Shown here in pieces: positions 28,018-36,807 of a stretch of 64,000 bases of DNA. Position numbers and translations under genes: made by a program. The DNA is from Balneola sp. (GTDB taxonomy: Bacteria > Bacteroidota > Rhodothermia > Balneolales > Balneolaceae). Position 1 is the stretch's first letter, and every line of letters starts with the position of its first letter. Below the pieces are notes generated by a model. That model was not told where the DNA came from. It worked only from the letters and a program-made list of their open reading frames with translations, and searched no databases. The stretch lies in the NCBI GenBank assembly GCA_002696035.1, contig NZQV01000024.1, positions 19,347 to 83,346 on the forward strand, written 5' to 3'.

Positions 28018-28662
28018 TTAATAATGACAACCCTGGCAGTAGGTTGGAGCATGAATGTTCTTTTTGTCTACCAATTCGCGTCCAATTTCTAACTGATTTT
28101 CAACTTTATATCCCATGGTAGTAACTTCTTCAACGGGACGAATATATTTTTCCGGTTCGCGGTGGCAATCCAGGCACCAGCTCATGCTAAGCGGTTCGGC
28201 CTGATATACGACTTCCATTTTATCTACACGACCATGACAGCTTTCACAACCAACACCAACCGTAGTGTGTGCTGAGTGATTGAAATAAGCATAATCCGGA
28301 AGGTTGTGCACCCTAATCCATTCAATGGAAGCGCCTGTTTCCCAGCTTTCGCGAACCAATTCAAGGTTTTCGCTTTCGGTTTGAATTTGATTGTGGCAGT
28401 TCATACAGGTTTGTGTAGCCGGGATATTCGCTTGCTTGGAATCAAATGTGCTGGTGTGGCAGTATTGACAATCAAGTCCCAATTGATCTACGTGCAACTG
28501 ATGGCTGTATGGAACAGGCTGTTCCGGAGCATAGCCAACGTCAGTAAATTCAGGAGAGAAGAAATACCAAATGCCAAAAATGATAGCATTCAGCGTTACG
28601 ATTAATCCAATTAAAATTTTTCGGGGAACCTGATTTGTCCACTTGGGGAAAATCTGCGCCAT
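28018..28662 (-). CDS. actA: Alternative complex III pentaheme cytochrome c ActA
   Basis: ActA is a membrane-anchored multiheme cytochrome (214 aa). One N-terminal helix (KILIGLIVTLNAIIFGIWYFF) anchors it and the rest faces the periplasm. Exactly five CxxCH heme sites are seen: CQYCH, CMNCH, CESCH, CLDCH and, at the very end, CQGCH. Several free His residues can serve as second axial ligands. It heads the alternative complex III operon and is the likely electron outlet to ActE or the oxidase. It is divergent from the DUF420 gene at 28946, so the 283-bp gap should hold both promoters. Confidence 0.96.
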   Translation of the reverse strand: MAQIFPKWTNQVPRKILIGLIVTLNAIIFGIWYFFSPEFTDVGYAPEQPVPYSHQLHVDQLGLDCQYCHTSTFDSKQANIPATQTCMNCHNQIQTESENLELVRESWETGASIEWIRVHNLPDYAYFNHSAHTTVGVGCESCHGRVDKMEVVYQAEPLSMSWCLDCHREPEKYIRPVEEVTTMGYKVENQLEIGRELVDKKNIHAPTYCQGCHY

Positions 28663-28945
28663 AAAGATTGCTGATTTAGATTAAGGTATAGAGCAGGAAA
28701 GCTCCGGTTCAGAAGCGGCGCAAATCTATCAAATTTTTCGATCTTAATTGAACAAAAAGGATGAACTAACTGTTATTTAAAACAGTTCTAAATAGATTTC
28801 ACCAGACTCCGACACATCCGCGGGGATGTGAAGCCGAAAAGATAGCAGGTATTTAGCAAAAATGCCGAAAAAGGAACTGAAAAAACTCACCTTTTGGTTT
28901 AGCTTGTCTTAACTTTGGCAGGCAAACATATAACGACTATTTATC
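28663..28945. promoter_or_regulatory. Divergent promoter region between actA and the DUF420 gene
   Basis: This gap must carry promoters in both directions. It contains AACTGTT-ATTTAA-AACAGTT at about 28769-28788 and a hairpin CACATCC-GCG-GGATGTG-like stem at about 28811-28830. Either could be an operator or part of the actA leader. I cannot assign promoter boxes with confidence. Confidence 0.5.
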
Positions 28946-29515
28946 ATGACTGAAAACTTCCAGCTTCCCGAATCTTCAAAGATATTAGAGCAGATCAGTG
29001 CGAGAAAAGCACTTGGAATCATCATTGGATTAAGCACAGCAGCAGTGCTCTTTCTGTTTTGGCTGATCTATTTTAATGAAGGGTCTGAAACAGCTCCCTC
29101 ATGGATCAGTAATTTGTCTGCGGTAAATGCCGGGTTGAATTCGCTGAGTACGGTCTTCCTGCTGCTGGCTTTTCGGGAGATCAAGCGCAAGGATTTTCAA
29201 AAACACATGCGGTTCAATCTTGCTGCTTTTGTGACGTCCTCTTTATTCCTGGTGAGCTACGTGGTGTATCATCATTTTGTAGGTGATAGCAAATTCATCG
29301 GAGAGGGATTTATTCGACCAGTCTATTTCTTCATCCTGATCACCCACATTGTGCTTTCCATTTTTGTAGTACCACTGGTGCTCGCTAGTTTCTACTATTC
29401 GCTAAGCGGGAAATTCAAAATCCACAAAAAAGTCTCCCGCTGGACGTTTCCAATCTGGCTCTATGTGTCAGTAACCGGCGTAATTGTTTTCTTTATGCTG
29501 AAGATCTGGGGGTAG
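28946..29515 (+). CDS. DUF420 membrane protein, CtaM-like
   Basis: This is an integral membrane protein of 189 aa with about five helices belonging to DUF420 (YozB/CtaM type). The segment VVYHHFVGDSKFIGEG and the following FFILITHIVLSIFVVPLVL are typical. In Bacillus and Staphylococcus CtaM is needed for the activity of heme A-containing oxidases, and that role fits its place divergent from the complex III/caa3 cluster here. Histidines in HHF, THIVL and IHKKVSRW could bind heme or copper. Function is inferred from family and context. Confidence 0.85.
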   Translation: MTENFQLPESSKILEQISARKALGIIIGLSTAAVLFLFWLIYFNEGSETAPSWISNLSAVNAGLNSLSTVFLLLAFREIKRKDFQKHMRFNLAAFVTSSLFLVSYVVYHHFVGDSKFIGEGFIRPVYFFILITHIVLSIFVVPLVLASFYYSLSGKFKIHKKVSRWTFPIWLYVSVTGVIVFFMLKIWG

Positions 29516-30026
29516 GAACGTCGAACATCCAACAAGGAACATCGAAGGGAGAACGGTTTTTGAATATCGAATATTGAACAGGGGGAATATTCAAAATTGT
29601 AGCGCGTCTCTCCAGAGTCGCGTGTTTGTAGCCTTTTTTACTATCGACTCTGGAGAGTCGATTTACTTTCTCTCGGTCTGGTTGTATAACTCTTTGACGG
29701 TTATCGTCTCCGAGGCCAATATTGAATTTTGGAATGTTTTAGCAAGTACAACCATGGAGGGGCTCGCTTCCCGGCCTTAGAAAAAAGAGCTTCAAGAAGT
29801 TGATGTAATGAAGCGTTAAGAAAGAAATTATACCGTGATATTGTCTGGTATCCGGAAAGAACCGTGAAGGAACATTGATTTCTTTTAGTGAAATGAAATC
29901 AACTTTAGCTCTTTTTTCGCCCGCCTTGATCTTTTGCTTCGTTTTGTATCAAGACAAAATGAAGGGATATGTGAAAGGAAGAATGTTTACTTCTCAGGTT
30001 CAAAAGTGTTGAATATTCAATATTCC
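29516..30026. repeat. Gap with opposed GACTCT hairpins
   Basis: No gene is seen. Short GAACATCCAACAAGGAACATC words at 29518-29545 are followed by an inverted pair, TTTTGAATAT at 29558-29567 with ATATTCAAAA at 29587-29596. The GACTCT-family hairpin lies at about 29602-29623 and a second copy, in the opposite orientation (TCGACTCTGGAGAGTCGA), at 29644-29661. The rest, to 30026, shows no pattern beyond TTGAATATTCAA just before the permease gene. Confidence 0.6.
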
Positions 30027-30857
30027 TCAGGCTCCGCCTGGCGTAGCTCCACCGGCAATCAAATAAATTCCGAGGGCGATCAAAACCAAGGCAAGAGAAA
30101 CCTGCAATTTACTGGCCTTGATACGCTGTGCTATATACCATCCTGAAACTGTTCCTATTAATAGGGGCACTGTCAGGAAGAGGGCTAAATACCAATCAAC
30201 GGCGCCATGTACCATATAGCCAACGGTTGCAAATCCTGATATAAATATAGATTGAACTTGTGCGAGGGCAACAGATAGCAGCATGGGAACCCCAAGTACG
30301 ACCATCAGTGGCACGGCGAGAACCGGCCCGCCAACGCCCAACAATCCGCCGGGCAGACCTACGGCAATACCTACACCGCCCAGCCATAATAGTCCTTTGG
30401 AAGAATCGATCTGTAACTTGCTGTCAGGTTTGAGCTGCTTTTTCTGTCGGTACAGGATCAAAATTCCCGTAAAGAAGACAAAGAGTCCCAAAAGTATGGC
30501 AAACAAAGAGGCGTCTAATAGTGTATTGATCTGAGCTCCGGCGAAGGCACCGATCACGGATGTCAAACTCAATACTCCTGCTGCTTTTCCTGCAATTCTC
30601 CCTTTCAACTCCCCGGAACGTAGATACCCCAGGCTACCCACAATTCCGGTGGCTATAAAGGTGGCACTGGCAGTTCCGGCTACTGTACTTGGATCGAGTG
30701 GAAGCAGGGCAAACAGGGCGATGGTGACAAAAATACCGCCGGGACCAATAGTTGTGATACAAACTCCCCCGATCAAAGCAATGATGAGAAGCAGGATCAT
30801 GATCTCAATGCTCATGGCAGTCATGGCAGTTAAAAATAAGCCGGATATAAAGGTCAT
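30027..30857 (-). CDS. TauE/SafE family anion permease
   Basis: This membrane protein (276 aa, about eight helices) belongs to the sulfite exporter TauE/SafE family, which moves organosulfur compounds or other small anions. The two-fold repeat with Gly-rich motifs is clear: GGVCITTIGPGGIF near the N-terminus and GLPGGLLGVGGPVLAVPLM in the second half. The annotated ATG gives 276 aa; an ATG at 30815 (MSIEIMILLL) would give a more usual N-terminus. The family cannot tell substrate apart, and no sulfur gene is nearby. It lies in the same direction as the NRAMP-like gene, 311 bp downstream of it. Confidence 0.88.
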   Translation of the reverse strand: MTFISGLFLTAMTAMSIEIMILLLIIALIGGVCITTIGPGGIFVTIALFALLPLDPSTVAGTASATFIATGIVGSLGYLRSGELKGRIAGKAAGVLSLTSVIGAFAGAQINTLLDASLFAILLGLFVFFTGILILYRQKKQLKPDSKLQIDSSKGLLWLGGVGIAVGLPGGLLGVGGPVLAVPLMVVLGVPMLLSVALAQVQSIFISGFATVGYMVHGAVDWYLALFLTVPLLIGTVSGWYIAQRIKASKLQVSLALVLIALGIYLIAGGATPGGA

Positions 30858-31168
30858 TAAGGCAAAGGAGTTTGAATGATTAAGAAATTAATTCTAAAAG
30901 CCCCAGACGGACGCTTGAATGAGTTATGGAGGAGAACCTGCGAGCATCCATAGGTCCTCGCAGGGTTCGGTTAAATTTTTTGATCTTGTGACCTTTTCAG
31001 CCTTAAGCGAAAGCGGTGACTGAAAAGAACTGGCTTTTCAAGTCTTCAGACTTGAGTAATATTGAAGCCATTGCTAAAGCTCTTAAGTCTCCGCTCGAAA
31101 GACATTTTATCTTAAGTTAGTGTAACAAAACTCGCTCAAGACTTAAGAGATCATTGTTCTTTTTTTAA
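30858..31168. other. Gap with AAGTCT/AGACTT inverted repeats
   Basis: No gene is visible. A hairpin at 31038-31055 (TCAAGTCT-TC-AGACTTGA) and a perfect 11-bp inverted pair, CTCTTAAGTCT at 31080-31090 with AGACTTAAGAG at 31139-31149, use the same AAGTCT word four times in about 110 bp. This lies between the end of the NRAMP-like gene and the permease start, so it may be a 3' structure of the former or a leader of the latter. A lone CGGACGCTTGAA at 30908-30919 matches the inverted-repeat element at 43293. Confidence 0.55.
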
Positions 31169-32416
31169 TTATGAGAACATTCCACCAAAAATAGCGGCCA
31201 TTACACCTTTTGCTGAATTTATGGCAATATAGGCTGAAAATAACACAAGGGTTACATTAGCAGCATTCAGCTTCCAGGAGTTGGTGTTTACGCCCATCAG
31301 TTTTTTGTCGTTCATAGCCCAGAATAACAGTGCTGCAGTAAGGGGTAATCCAAAAACGCCGTTGTAGGCAGGGAATAAGGTGATCATTTCAACCACACTT
31401 AAACCGGTGACTTTGGCAACCAAAGGAGAAAACATCCCTATCAAAATTCCTCCGGCGAAGATCAGCTTGAACTCCTTGCTGCTACCTTCTTCGTGATCTT
31501 TTCCAAGGGCTTCCAGGATCATATATGGAATAGTCCACATAATAGGAACAATACTATTAAAAGCGGCGGCGATCACCCCAATTAAAAATACGATCATCGC
31601 CCAACGACCCAGCACGAGTTCAAGTGCTTCCCCCGGAGCCACAAAAGTGGATAGCTCGGTATAGCCGGCAGGACGTAAAACGGCAGCCGATACAATAATA
31701 ATAGCAACGGTAATTAAGCCGCCTACAGTATAACCCATGGTGAGGTCGGTACGCATGTTTTTGACGTGTTTGTCGCTGTTCCAGCCTTTGCGCTTCACTA
31801 AAATAGATTCAAGGAAAAAATTAGGCCAAAGAGCGGTGGTTCCCAAAATAGCTGCTCCGAGTAACATTGCCCCGGTATCAGGGATGGAGGGGATAAATCC
31901 TTTGGCTACTTCTGTCATTTCCGGTCCGCTTGCACCGGCTACAATTAAATACAATATCAGCAGTAGGAACATCATGCCGGTCATTACTTTCTCTACATAT
32001 CCGTAATGCAAAACTCCTACGATGATGGCAACGATGCCTGTAACCACAGCCAGCGGCTGCCAGCTGACAGCTCCACCGGTTAACACTTCAAAACTCATGC
32101 CAACGGCAGCGGTGAGGGCGAGTGTCCAGGCAATACAGCCGAGTGAAAGAAATAAAGCGATGGTTAACGCCCCATTTTTTCCCAGTTTTTTTCGAATGAA
32201 GGTCATTAAAGTGTCGCCATAAATTCCAAGCCGGGCACTCATGTCTTGTGCCATAAAACCAAGCATGACGGCACCAATAACAGCCCAAATTAGAACATAG
32301 CCGTATTCCACGCCTGCTTGACTTGCAATGAAAATAGAGCCGCTGCCAAAATAGCTGGCCACCATGATGAAAGACAGTCCATATTTATCAAAGAAGTTTG
32401 CAAAAAATTCTTTCAT
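31169..32416 (-). CDS. NRAMP-like divalent-metal transporter with non-canonical binding site
   Basis: This membrane transporter (415 aa, about 11 helices) has the NRAMP fold signature (SQAGVEYGYVLIWAVIGAV in helix 1, and a helix 6 leading into SILVKRKGW). Classic NRAMP proteins bind Mn or Fe through D-P-G-N in helix 1 and M-P-H in helix 6. Here the aligned positions read G-S-G-S (residues 24-27) and L-W-P-N (196-199), so the metal-ligand Asp, Asn and Met are all absent. It therefore belongs to an NRAMP-related branch and may carry a different substrate, for example Mg or a non-metal. A 366-bp divergent gap separates it from hemN. Confidence 0.87.
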   Translation of the reverse strand: MKEFFANFFDKYGLSFIMVASYFGSGSIFIASQAGVEYGYVLIWAVIGAVMLGFMAQDMSARLGIYGDTLMTFIRKKLGKNGALTIALFLSLGCIAWTLALTAAVGMSFEVLTGGAVSWQPLAVVTGIVAIIVGVLHYGYVEKVMTGMMFLLLILYLIVAGASGPEMTEVAKGFIPSIPDTGAMLLGAAILGTTALWPNFFLESILVKRKGWNSDKHVKNMRTDLTMGYTVGGLITVAIIIVSAAVLRPAGYTELSTFVAPGEALELVLGRWAMIVFLIGVIAAAFNSIVPIMWTIPYMILEALGKDHEEGSSKEFKLIFAGGILIGMFSPLVAKVTGLSVVEMITLFPAYNGVFGLPLTAALLFWAMNDKKLMGVNTNSWKLNAANVTLVLFSAYIAINSAKGVMAAIFGGMFS

Positions 32417-32782
32417 ATATCAGTAATAAGATTTTTAGTGTTGATGAATAGTAATGTAATGGCTTTAGAATGATAATCAGCAGATGGAAGGACAAGTTGA
32501 TGAATAGGGTGGTCCTTCTTTAGCTCAAACGTAATTTTATTGAAATTAAACTGAAACTCATTCAGTACATATATGTAAGCCGCGCCAATGGTAAGGAATT
32601 TGAGTATAAGTTCGAAATAAAAATCTTTGATTTGCGTGATAGTTAAGCATTTTTGGGTACTTTTATTTCTATTTGAATAAGAATTTTATGAGGTTAAACG
32701 CCGCGTATTTTGCTCAAAAGGCTCATTCATTAAATCTTCAAAAACAAATGATACAATCAGCTTCCTAAAACTATGAGGCAAA
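32417..32782. promoter_or_regulatory. Divergent promoter region between the NRAMP-like gene and hemN
   Basis: This AT-rich gap must hold two promoters. I see no repeat of the families found elsewhere, no hairpin of note and no clear FNR or Fur box, so I claim nothing more specific. Confidence 0.45.
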
Positions 32783-34135
32783 ATGAATATCGACCTGATT
32801 CGTAAATACAACGTTCCCGGCCCCCGCTATACCAGTTATCCAACGGTTCCATATTGGAGTAAAGAGGGGATCAACCCTAAAGAATGGAAATCAACTTTAA
32901 CTCGCGCTTTTCAGGAAAGCCGGGATGAGGGTATTTCCTTATATATACACCTTCCGTTTTGTGAAAGCCTGTGCACCTTTTGCGGATGCCATAAAAAGAT
33001 CACCAAGCGGCATGAGGTGGAGGATCCATACATCAAAACCGTGCTGAAAGAATGGAAATTATATACTGAGTTACTTCCCGGTACTCCCAAGATCAAAGAA
33101 ATTCATTTGGGGGGAGGAACACCTACTTTTTTCAGTACAGGAAATTTGGAAAGGCTGATCGAGGGAGTTTTATCAAAGGCTGAACTTGCTGAGAATTATG
33201 GATTCAGTTTTGAAGGCCATCCAAATAATACCACTAAAGAGCATTTGCAGACTCTGTATGATCTTGGATTCCGGCGGGTGTCCTACGGCGTTCAGGATTA
33301 TGATCCCAAAGTGCAGCTTGCCATCAACCGTATTCAACCCTTTGAGAACGTGAAGCGGGTACACGACTGGTCAAAAGAGATCGGTTACACTTCGATAAAT
33401 CACGATCTGGTTTTTGGGCTGCCACATCAGAATTTGGAGGGTATTGAGAATACCATAAACAAGACCAATGAATTGCGGCCGGATCGTATCGCTTTCTACA
33501 GTTATGCCCATGTACCGTGGATGAAGGGCAATGGTCAGCGTGGATTCAATGAAGCCGACATCCCCAAAGATGATGAAAAGCGTGCCCTGTATGAATTGGG
33601 CAAGCGGATGTTCTATGATCAGGATTATGTGGAAATTGGGATGGATCATTTTGCCCTGAAGTCCGATTCTCTTTACCAGGCCATGCAAAACGGAACCCTT
33701 CATCGGAATTTCATGGGCTATACGGCCGGTGCTACCAAAGTGATGATCGGGCTGGGAATGTCGGCTATCAGTGATAGCTGGTATAGCTTTGCACAGAACG
33801 AAAAGGATCTGAAGGATTATGAAGCGCGCGTTGAAGCAGGTAAACTCCCTGTATTTCGCGGACACCTTTTGGATCATTCCGACCTAATGATCCGCCGGCA
33901 AATTCTGAACATTATGTGCAGGTTCGAAACGGAATGGGAAGGAAGCGATCAGGATTTTCGTGAGATCAAAGATCGGTTATCAGGGCTGGAAGAAGACGGT
34001 CTGGTCGAAATAGCAGGACGCAAAGTCTCAGTCACGGAAAAGGGGATCCCTTTTGTGCGAAATGCGTGTATGGCCTTTGATATGAAGCTGCATGAGCGCA
34101 CGCCGGAGAAACCTACGTTTTCGAAAACAGTATGA
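32783..34135 (+). CDS. hemN: Oxygen-independent coproporphyrinogen III oxidase
   Basis: HemN is a radical-SAM enzyme that decarboxylates coproporphyrinogen III to protoporphyrinogen IX without O2, a heme synthesis step. The cluster-binding cysteines C60, C64, C67 and the extra C69 lie in FCESLCTFCGCHK, the exact CX3CX2CXC pattern of true HemN. The N-terminal YTSYPTVPYW, HLGGGTPTFF and RVSYGVQDYDPKVQLAINR are family hallmarks. The length of 450 aa fits HemN (about 450-460) and not the shorter HemW. It lies just upstream of the Rrf2-RIC genes, which could place it under the same low-oxygen or NO response, though the 105-bp gap and the operator at 34211 suggest a separate promoter for those. Confidence 0.96.
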   Translation: MNIDLIRKYNVPGPRYTSYPTVPYWSKEGINPKEWKSTLTRAFQESRDEGISLYIHLPFCESLCTFCGCHKKITKRHEVEDPYIKTVLKEWKLYTELLPGTPKIKEIHLGGGTPTFFSTGNLERLIEGVLSKAELAENYGFSFEGHPNNTTKEHLQTLYDLGFRRVSYGVQDYDPKVQLAINRIQPFENVKRVHDWSKEIGYTSINHDLVFGLPHQNLEGIENTINKTNELRPDRIAFYSYAHVPWMKGNGQRGFNEADIPKDDEKRALYELGKRMFYDQDYVEIGMDHFALKSDSLYQAMQNGTLHRNFMGYTAGATKVMIGLGMSAISDSWYSFAQNEKDLKDYEARVEAGKLPVFRGHLLDHSDLMIRRQILNIMCRFETEWEGSDQDFREIKDRLSGLEEDGLVEIAGRKVSVTEKGIPFVRNACMAFDMKLHERTPEKPTFSKTV

Positions 34136-34210
34136 TCGAAGGGCTTCAAAAAAATCACCCAACAATACCGAGATTCTAATTGTGGGTACCATAAGTTCTG
34201 CTTAAATTAA

Positions 34211-34226
34211 AAGACAAATTACTCTT
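34211..34226. promoter_or_regulatory. Candidate Rrf2/NsrR operator 1
   Basis: AAGACAAATTACTCTT: half-sites AAGA and TCTT separated by eight bases, ending 15 bp before the Rrf2 start codon. The same word and spacing occur at 34729. It would suit autoregulation. Confidence 0.5.
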
Positions 34227-34240
34227 AAATATTTCAACTG

Positions 34241-34690
34241 ATGCTCTTATCTAAATCTTGTGTGTATGGACTTCGAGCTGCCCTTTACCTGGCAGCTAAG
34301 AAAAATGGAGAATATCATTCTTTGCGGGAGATGAGTGAAGAACTGGAAATATCTTTTCACTTTCTCACCAAAATTTTACAGCAGCTTACCGCAGATGGGT
34401 TGATGGAGTCCTACAAAGGACCAAATGGGGGCGTCCGGCTTTCCAGGAAAGGGGGAAATGCCACGTTATTTGATATGGTAATTGCCATTGATGGACCGGG
34501 ATTGTTTACGCAATGCGCACTGGGTTTGCCCGGGTGTGGATCGCAGGAACCTTGTCCGCTGCACGAGAGCTGGGTGGATACCCGTAGTTCCATCGAAAAT
34601 ATGTTGAAGAAAACTTCACTGACCAAGATCGCTGAAGAAGGAAAGGAAAAACATTTCAGACTTACTGCAGATGGCCAGTTTAGCTGGTAA
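34241..34690 (+). CDS. Rrf2 family iron-sulphur regulator, NsrR/IscR-like
   Basis: This is a winged-helix repressor or sensor of 149 aa. The N-terminal DNA-binding domain has the typical Rrf2 pattern (YGLRAALYLAA, SFHFLTKILQQLT, GPNGGVRLSRK). Three cysteines C92, C99 and C105 plus H108 are placed as in IscR and NsrR, so an Fe-S cluster is expected. The next gene encodes a RIC/ScdA repair protein, a classic NsrR target, which favours NO sensing over Fe-S homeostasis. Candidate operators with AAGA-N8-TCTT lie 15 bp before its own start and before the RIC gene. Confidence 0.9.
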   Translation: MLLSKSCVYGLRAALYLAAKKNGEYHSLREMSEELEISFHFLTKILQQLTADGLMESYKGPNGGVRLSRKGGNATLFDMVIAIDGPGLFTQCALGLPGCGSQEPCPLHESWVDTRSSIENMLKKTSLTKIAEEGKEKHFRLTADGQFSW

Positions 34691-34728
34691 GTAGTAAATC
34701 ACATCTGCAAAAAAATTTAACATTAATT

Positions 34729-34744
34729 AAGACAAAATAGTCTT
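34729..34744. promoter_or_regulatory. Candidate Rrf2/NsrR operator 2
   Basis: AAGACAAAATAGTCTT, a near-perfect palindrome within TTAAGAC...GTCTTTAA, with the same AAGA-N8-TCTT spacing as operator 1. It ends 18 bp before the RIC start codon. Confidence 0.55.
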
Positions 34745-34762
34745 TAAACTAAAATAAATATT

Positions 34763-35458
34763 ATGCACGCATTATCACAAAAACCGGTTGGCGAAATAGT
34801 AGCCGAAGATTACCGAACAGCACAGGTGTTGCGATCTTATGGATTGGATTTCTGTTGTGGAGGAGGAAGAACCCTGGAGAAGGCTTGCTCTTCCAAAAAG
34901 ATTGATATAGAACAAATTATCACCGAGCTGGAAGCGCTGAATGCATCGGATAATACAGGCGATAATTATAACGAATGGGCACTCGATTTCCTCGCCGATT
35001 ACATCGTAAACAACCATCACAGCTATGTTCGAAAAATGTTGCCGGAACTGAATTTCTATGCAGAAAAAGTAGCACGAGTGCATGGGCAGCGACATCCGGA
35101 ACTGTTGGATATCCTGCAAAATGTACGCGTACTCAGCGAAGAAATGATCGGTCATCTGGAAAAAGAAGAAGTCGAATTGTTTCCACAGGTCAAGGATCTG
35201 GTTCAGAACAGCGTAAAAGGTGAAGTGAAGGATTCTATAGTGGAAGCCCTGGAAGAGGAGCATGACAAAGCCGGTTCATTGATGGAGAAGATCGAAGAAC
35301 TGACAAATGGTTTCAATCCACCTGAAGATGCTTGTGCATCTTACCGCGTACTTTTCCAGAACCTGGAAGGATTTCAGCAAGACTTGCACAAACACGTACA
35401 TCTGGAAAACAACATTCTGTTTCCTAAAGCGCTGAAATTTGAAGCCTCACTAAATTGA
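34763..35458 (+). CDS. ric: Iron-sulphur cluster repair di-iron protein (RIC/ScdA/YtfE)
   Basis: This cytoplasmic di-iron protein (231 aa) repairs Fe-S clusters damaged by nitric oxide or oxidants. The N-terminal ScdA domain contains the conserved double Cys in LDFCCGGG (C31, C32). The C-terminal hemerythrin-like domain supplies His and Glu ligands in NNHHSYVRKMLPEL, VHGQRHPEL, HLEKEEVELFP, LEEEHDKAG and HKHVHLENNILFP. Length and order of domains are standard. It sits 72 bp after the Rrf2 regulator with its own candidate operator at 34729, which points to NO-induced expression. Confidence 0.95.
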   Translation: MHALSQKPVGEIVAEDYRTAQVLRSYGLDFCCGGGRTLEKACSSKKIDIEQIITELEALNASDNTGDNYNEWALDFLADYIVNNHHSYVRKMLPELNFYAEKVARVHGQRHPELLDILQNVRVLSEEMIGHLEKEEVELFPQVKDLVQNSVKGEVKDSIVEALEEEHDKAGSLMEKIEELTNGFNPPEDACASYRVLFQNLEGFQQDLHKHVHLENNILFPKALKFEASLN

Positions 35459-35503
35459 ACCGAAGTTCATGCTGCTTTATGGAAAGGCTTTGGCTTATAA
35501 TAA

Positions 35504-35519
35504 AAGACAAATCTATCCA
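35504..35519. promoter_or_regulatory. Candidate Rrf2/NsrR operator 3 (half-conserved)
   Basis: AAGACAAATCTATCCA keeps the left half AAGACAAA of operators 1 and 2, but its right half is degraded (TCCA for TCTT). It lies 73 bp before the membrane gene at 35593. Confidence 0.35.
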
Positions 35520-35592
35520 TAAACTTCATCTAAACTTAATGAAGAGACTGTAATTTTTGATCAGCAACTTAATTTCTTAAAAATACACTTTC

Positions 35593-36801
35593 ATGAAACT
35601 GCTGGTCAAAGATTCGGGGATCTGGCAATGGGCTCTGTTCAGCTTTTTGCTGGCGGGCTTAGCCGGATTTCTATATCGCATGGGATTTATTGTAGCGCTG
35701 CCGTACGAGATCAGCCTTGAGAACGTACGTCATGCCCATTCGCACCTCATGTTTTTCTGCTGGGCGGGCTTGCTCCCCATGTATCTCATAAAGCTGGATA
35801 CCATTCCCGGCTACCACGCTGCTTTTGGTGCCAGGCTCATGAAGGGATCACTCTATTTTTCTCTGTTATTCGGACTGCTTTCATTTCCATCATTCTTCTT
35901 GTGGGGATATGCACCGGTAGCCATCGGAGCCGCTAATATTCCTGTTTCAGCGATCATTTCCGGTTTGGTGATGATAGGCTGGTACGGCTTTATGGCAGGA
36001 TATCTCATCACCAGAAAGTACAAGCGGGATTTTGTGCCCAATACCTGGTTTGAAGGTGCCATGCTCATGCTATTTATCAGTTCGCTGGGAGCGTGGGGCG
36101 TAGGTTTTACTGAATTTATTTCCATCGGCGGACCAATGTTCGGCAAAGCATTGACGCATTTCTTCCTCGCGGTTTTTGTTGAAGGGTGGGTCCTTTTAGT
36201 TCTGATGGGATTGATCGCTAAATCATTGGATCTGAAGGATGAAGATTTTGCCCTGTCGCCTGGAATTCTGGTCGGACTTATAGCTATAGGTGCACCGTTG
36301 ACATTTCCGTATGGCATTCCGGAATCTTTTGTAAGTATAAACATGTCGGTTGCAGCGCGAATGGGAGGGGTACTTATCGCAGAAGGCATTCTCTTGTACG
36401 TCTACTCTGTGTACAGAACGCGCAAACTTTCCCTGGGGATCTGGGTATGGCCTTTGATCTTATTGGCTCTGAAAGCAGCTATGCAACTAGCAGCCTCTCT
36501 TTCTCCGGCTGACCTGTGGCTATCAGATCACGGAATTCGGGTTTTTTATCTTCATGTAACACTGTTAGGGGCATTGACCCTTGGCCTGGCTGCCTTCCTG
36601 AGCCGAGAGGAAAATATATCACCCGTGTATTTTTATGGGGTAGTACTTTCAATTTTGATGTTGTTGTTCAGCCTGATCTTTCTCACCAGCCTCTGGCCTG
36701 AGCCAATAAGCGGAGTATGGATCTACACCGCCCTTGCGGTTACGGCAATTTTTCCCATCTTTGCCATGACTCTTTTTTGGATAAAACTGAGAAAGAGTTA
36801 A
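35593..36801 (+). CDS. Polytopic membrane protein of the NO-stress module
   Basis: I cannot name this 402-aa protein. It has about 11-12 hydrophobic helices. Histidines sit inside or at the edge of helices: HAHSHLMFFCW at about 48-58, THFFLAVF at about 198, and FYLHVTLLG at about 323, a pattern seen in heme-binding membrane proteins such as NnrS and heme-copper oxidase subunit I. It lies 135 bp after ric with a half-conserved operator, and is followed by two small proteins of related character. A role in NO or O2 chemistry at a membrane heme is a reasonable inference, not shown. Confidence 0.85.
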   Translation: MKLLVKDSGIWQWALFSFLLAGLAGFLYRMGFIVALPYEISLENVRHAHSHLMFFCWAGLLPMYLIKLDTIPGYHAAFGARLMKGSLYFSLLFGLLSFPSFFLWGYAPVAIGAANIPVSAIISGLVMIGWYGFMAGYLITRKYKRDFVPNTWFEGAMLMLFISSLGAWGVGFTEFISIGGPMFGKALTHFFLAVFVEGWVLLVLMGLIAKSLDLKDEDFALSPGILVGLIAIGAPLTFPYGIPESFVSINMSVAARMGGVLIAEGILLYVYSVYRTRKLSLGIWVWPLILLALKAAMQLAASLSPADLWLSDHGIRVFYLHVTLLGALTLGLAAFLSREENISPVYFYGVVLSILMLLFSLIFLTSLWPEPISGVWIYTALAVTAIFPIFAMTLFWIKLRKS

Positions 36802-36807
36802 CATTCC

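Noticed and set aside
32417..32782. FNR- or Fur-like boxes upstream of hemN.
   Set aside because: Partial TTGAT words were seen, but no site with both half-sites at proper spacing.
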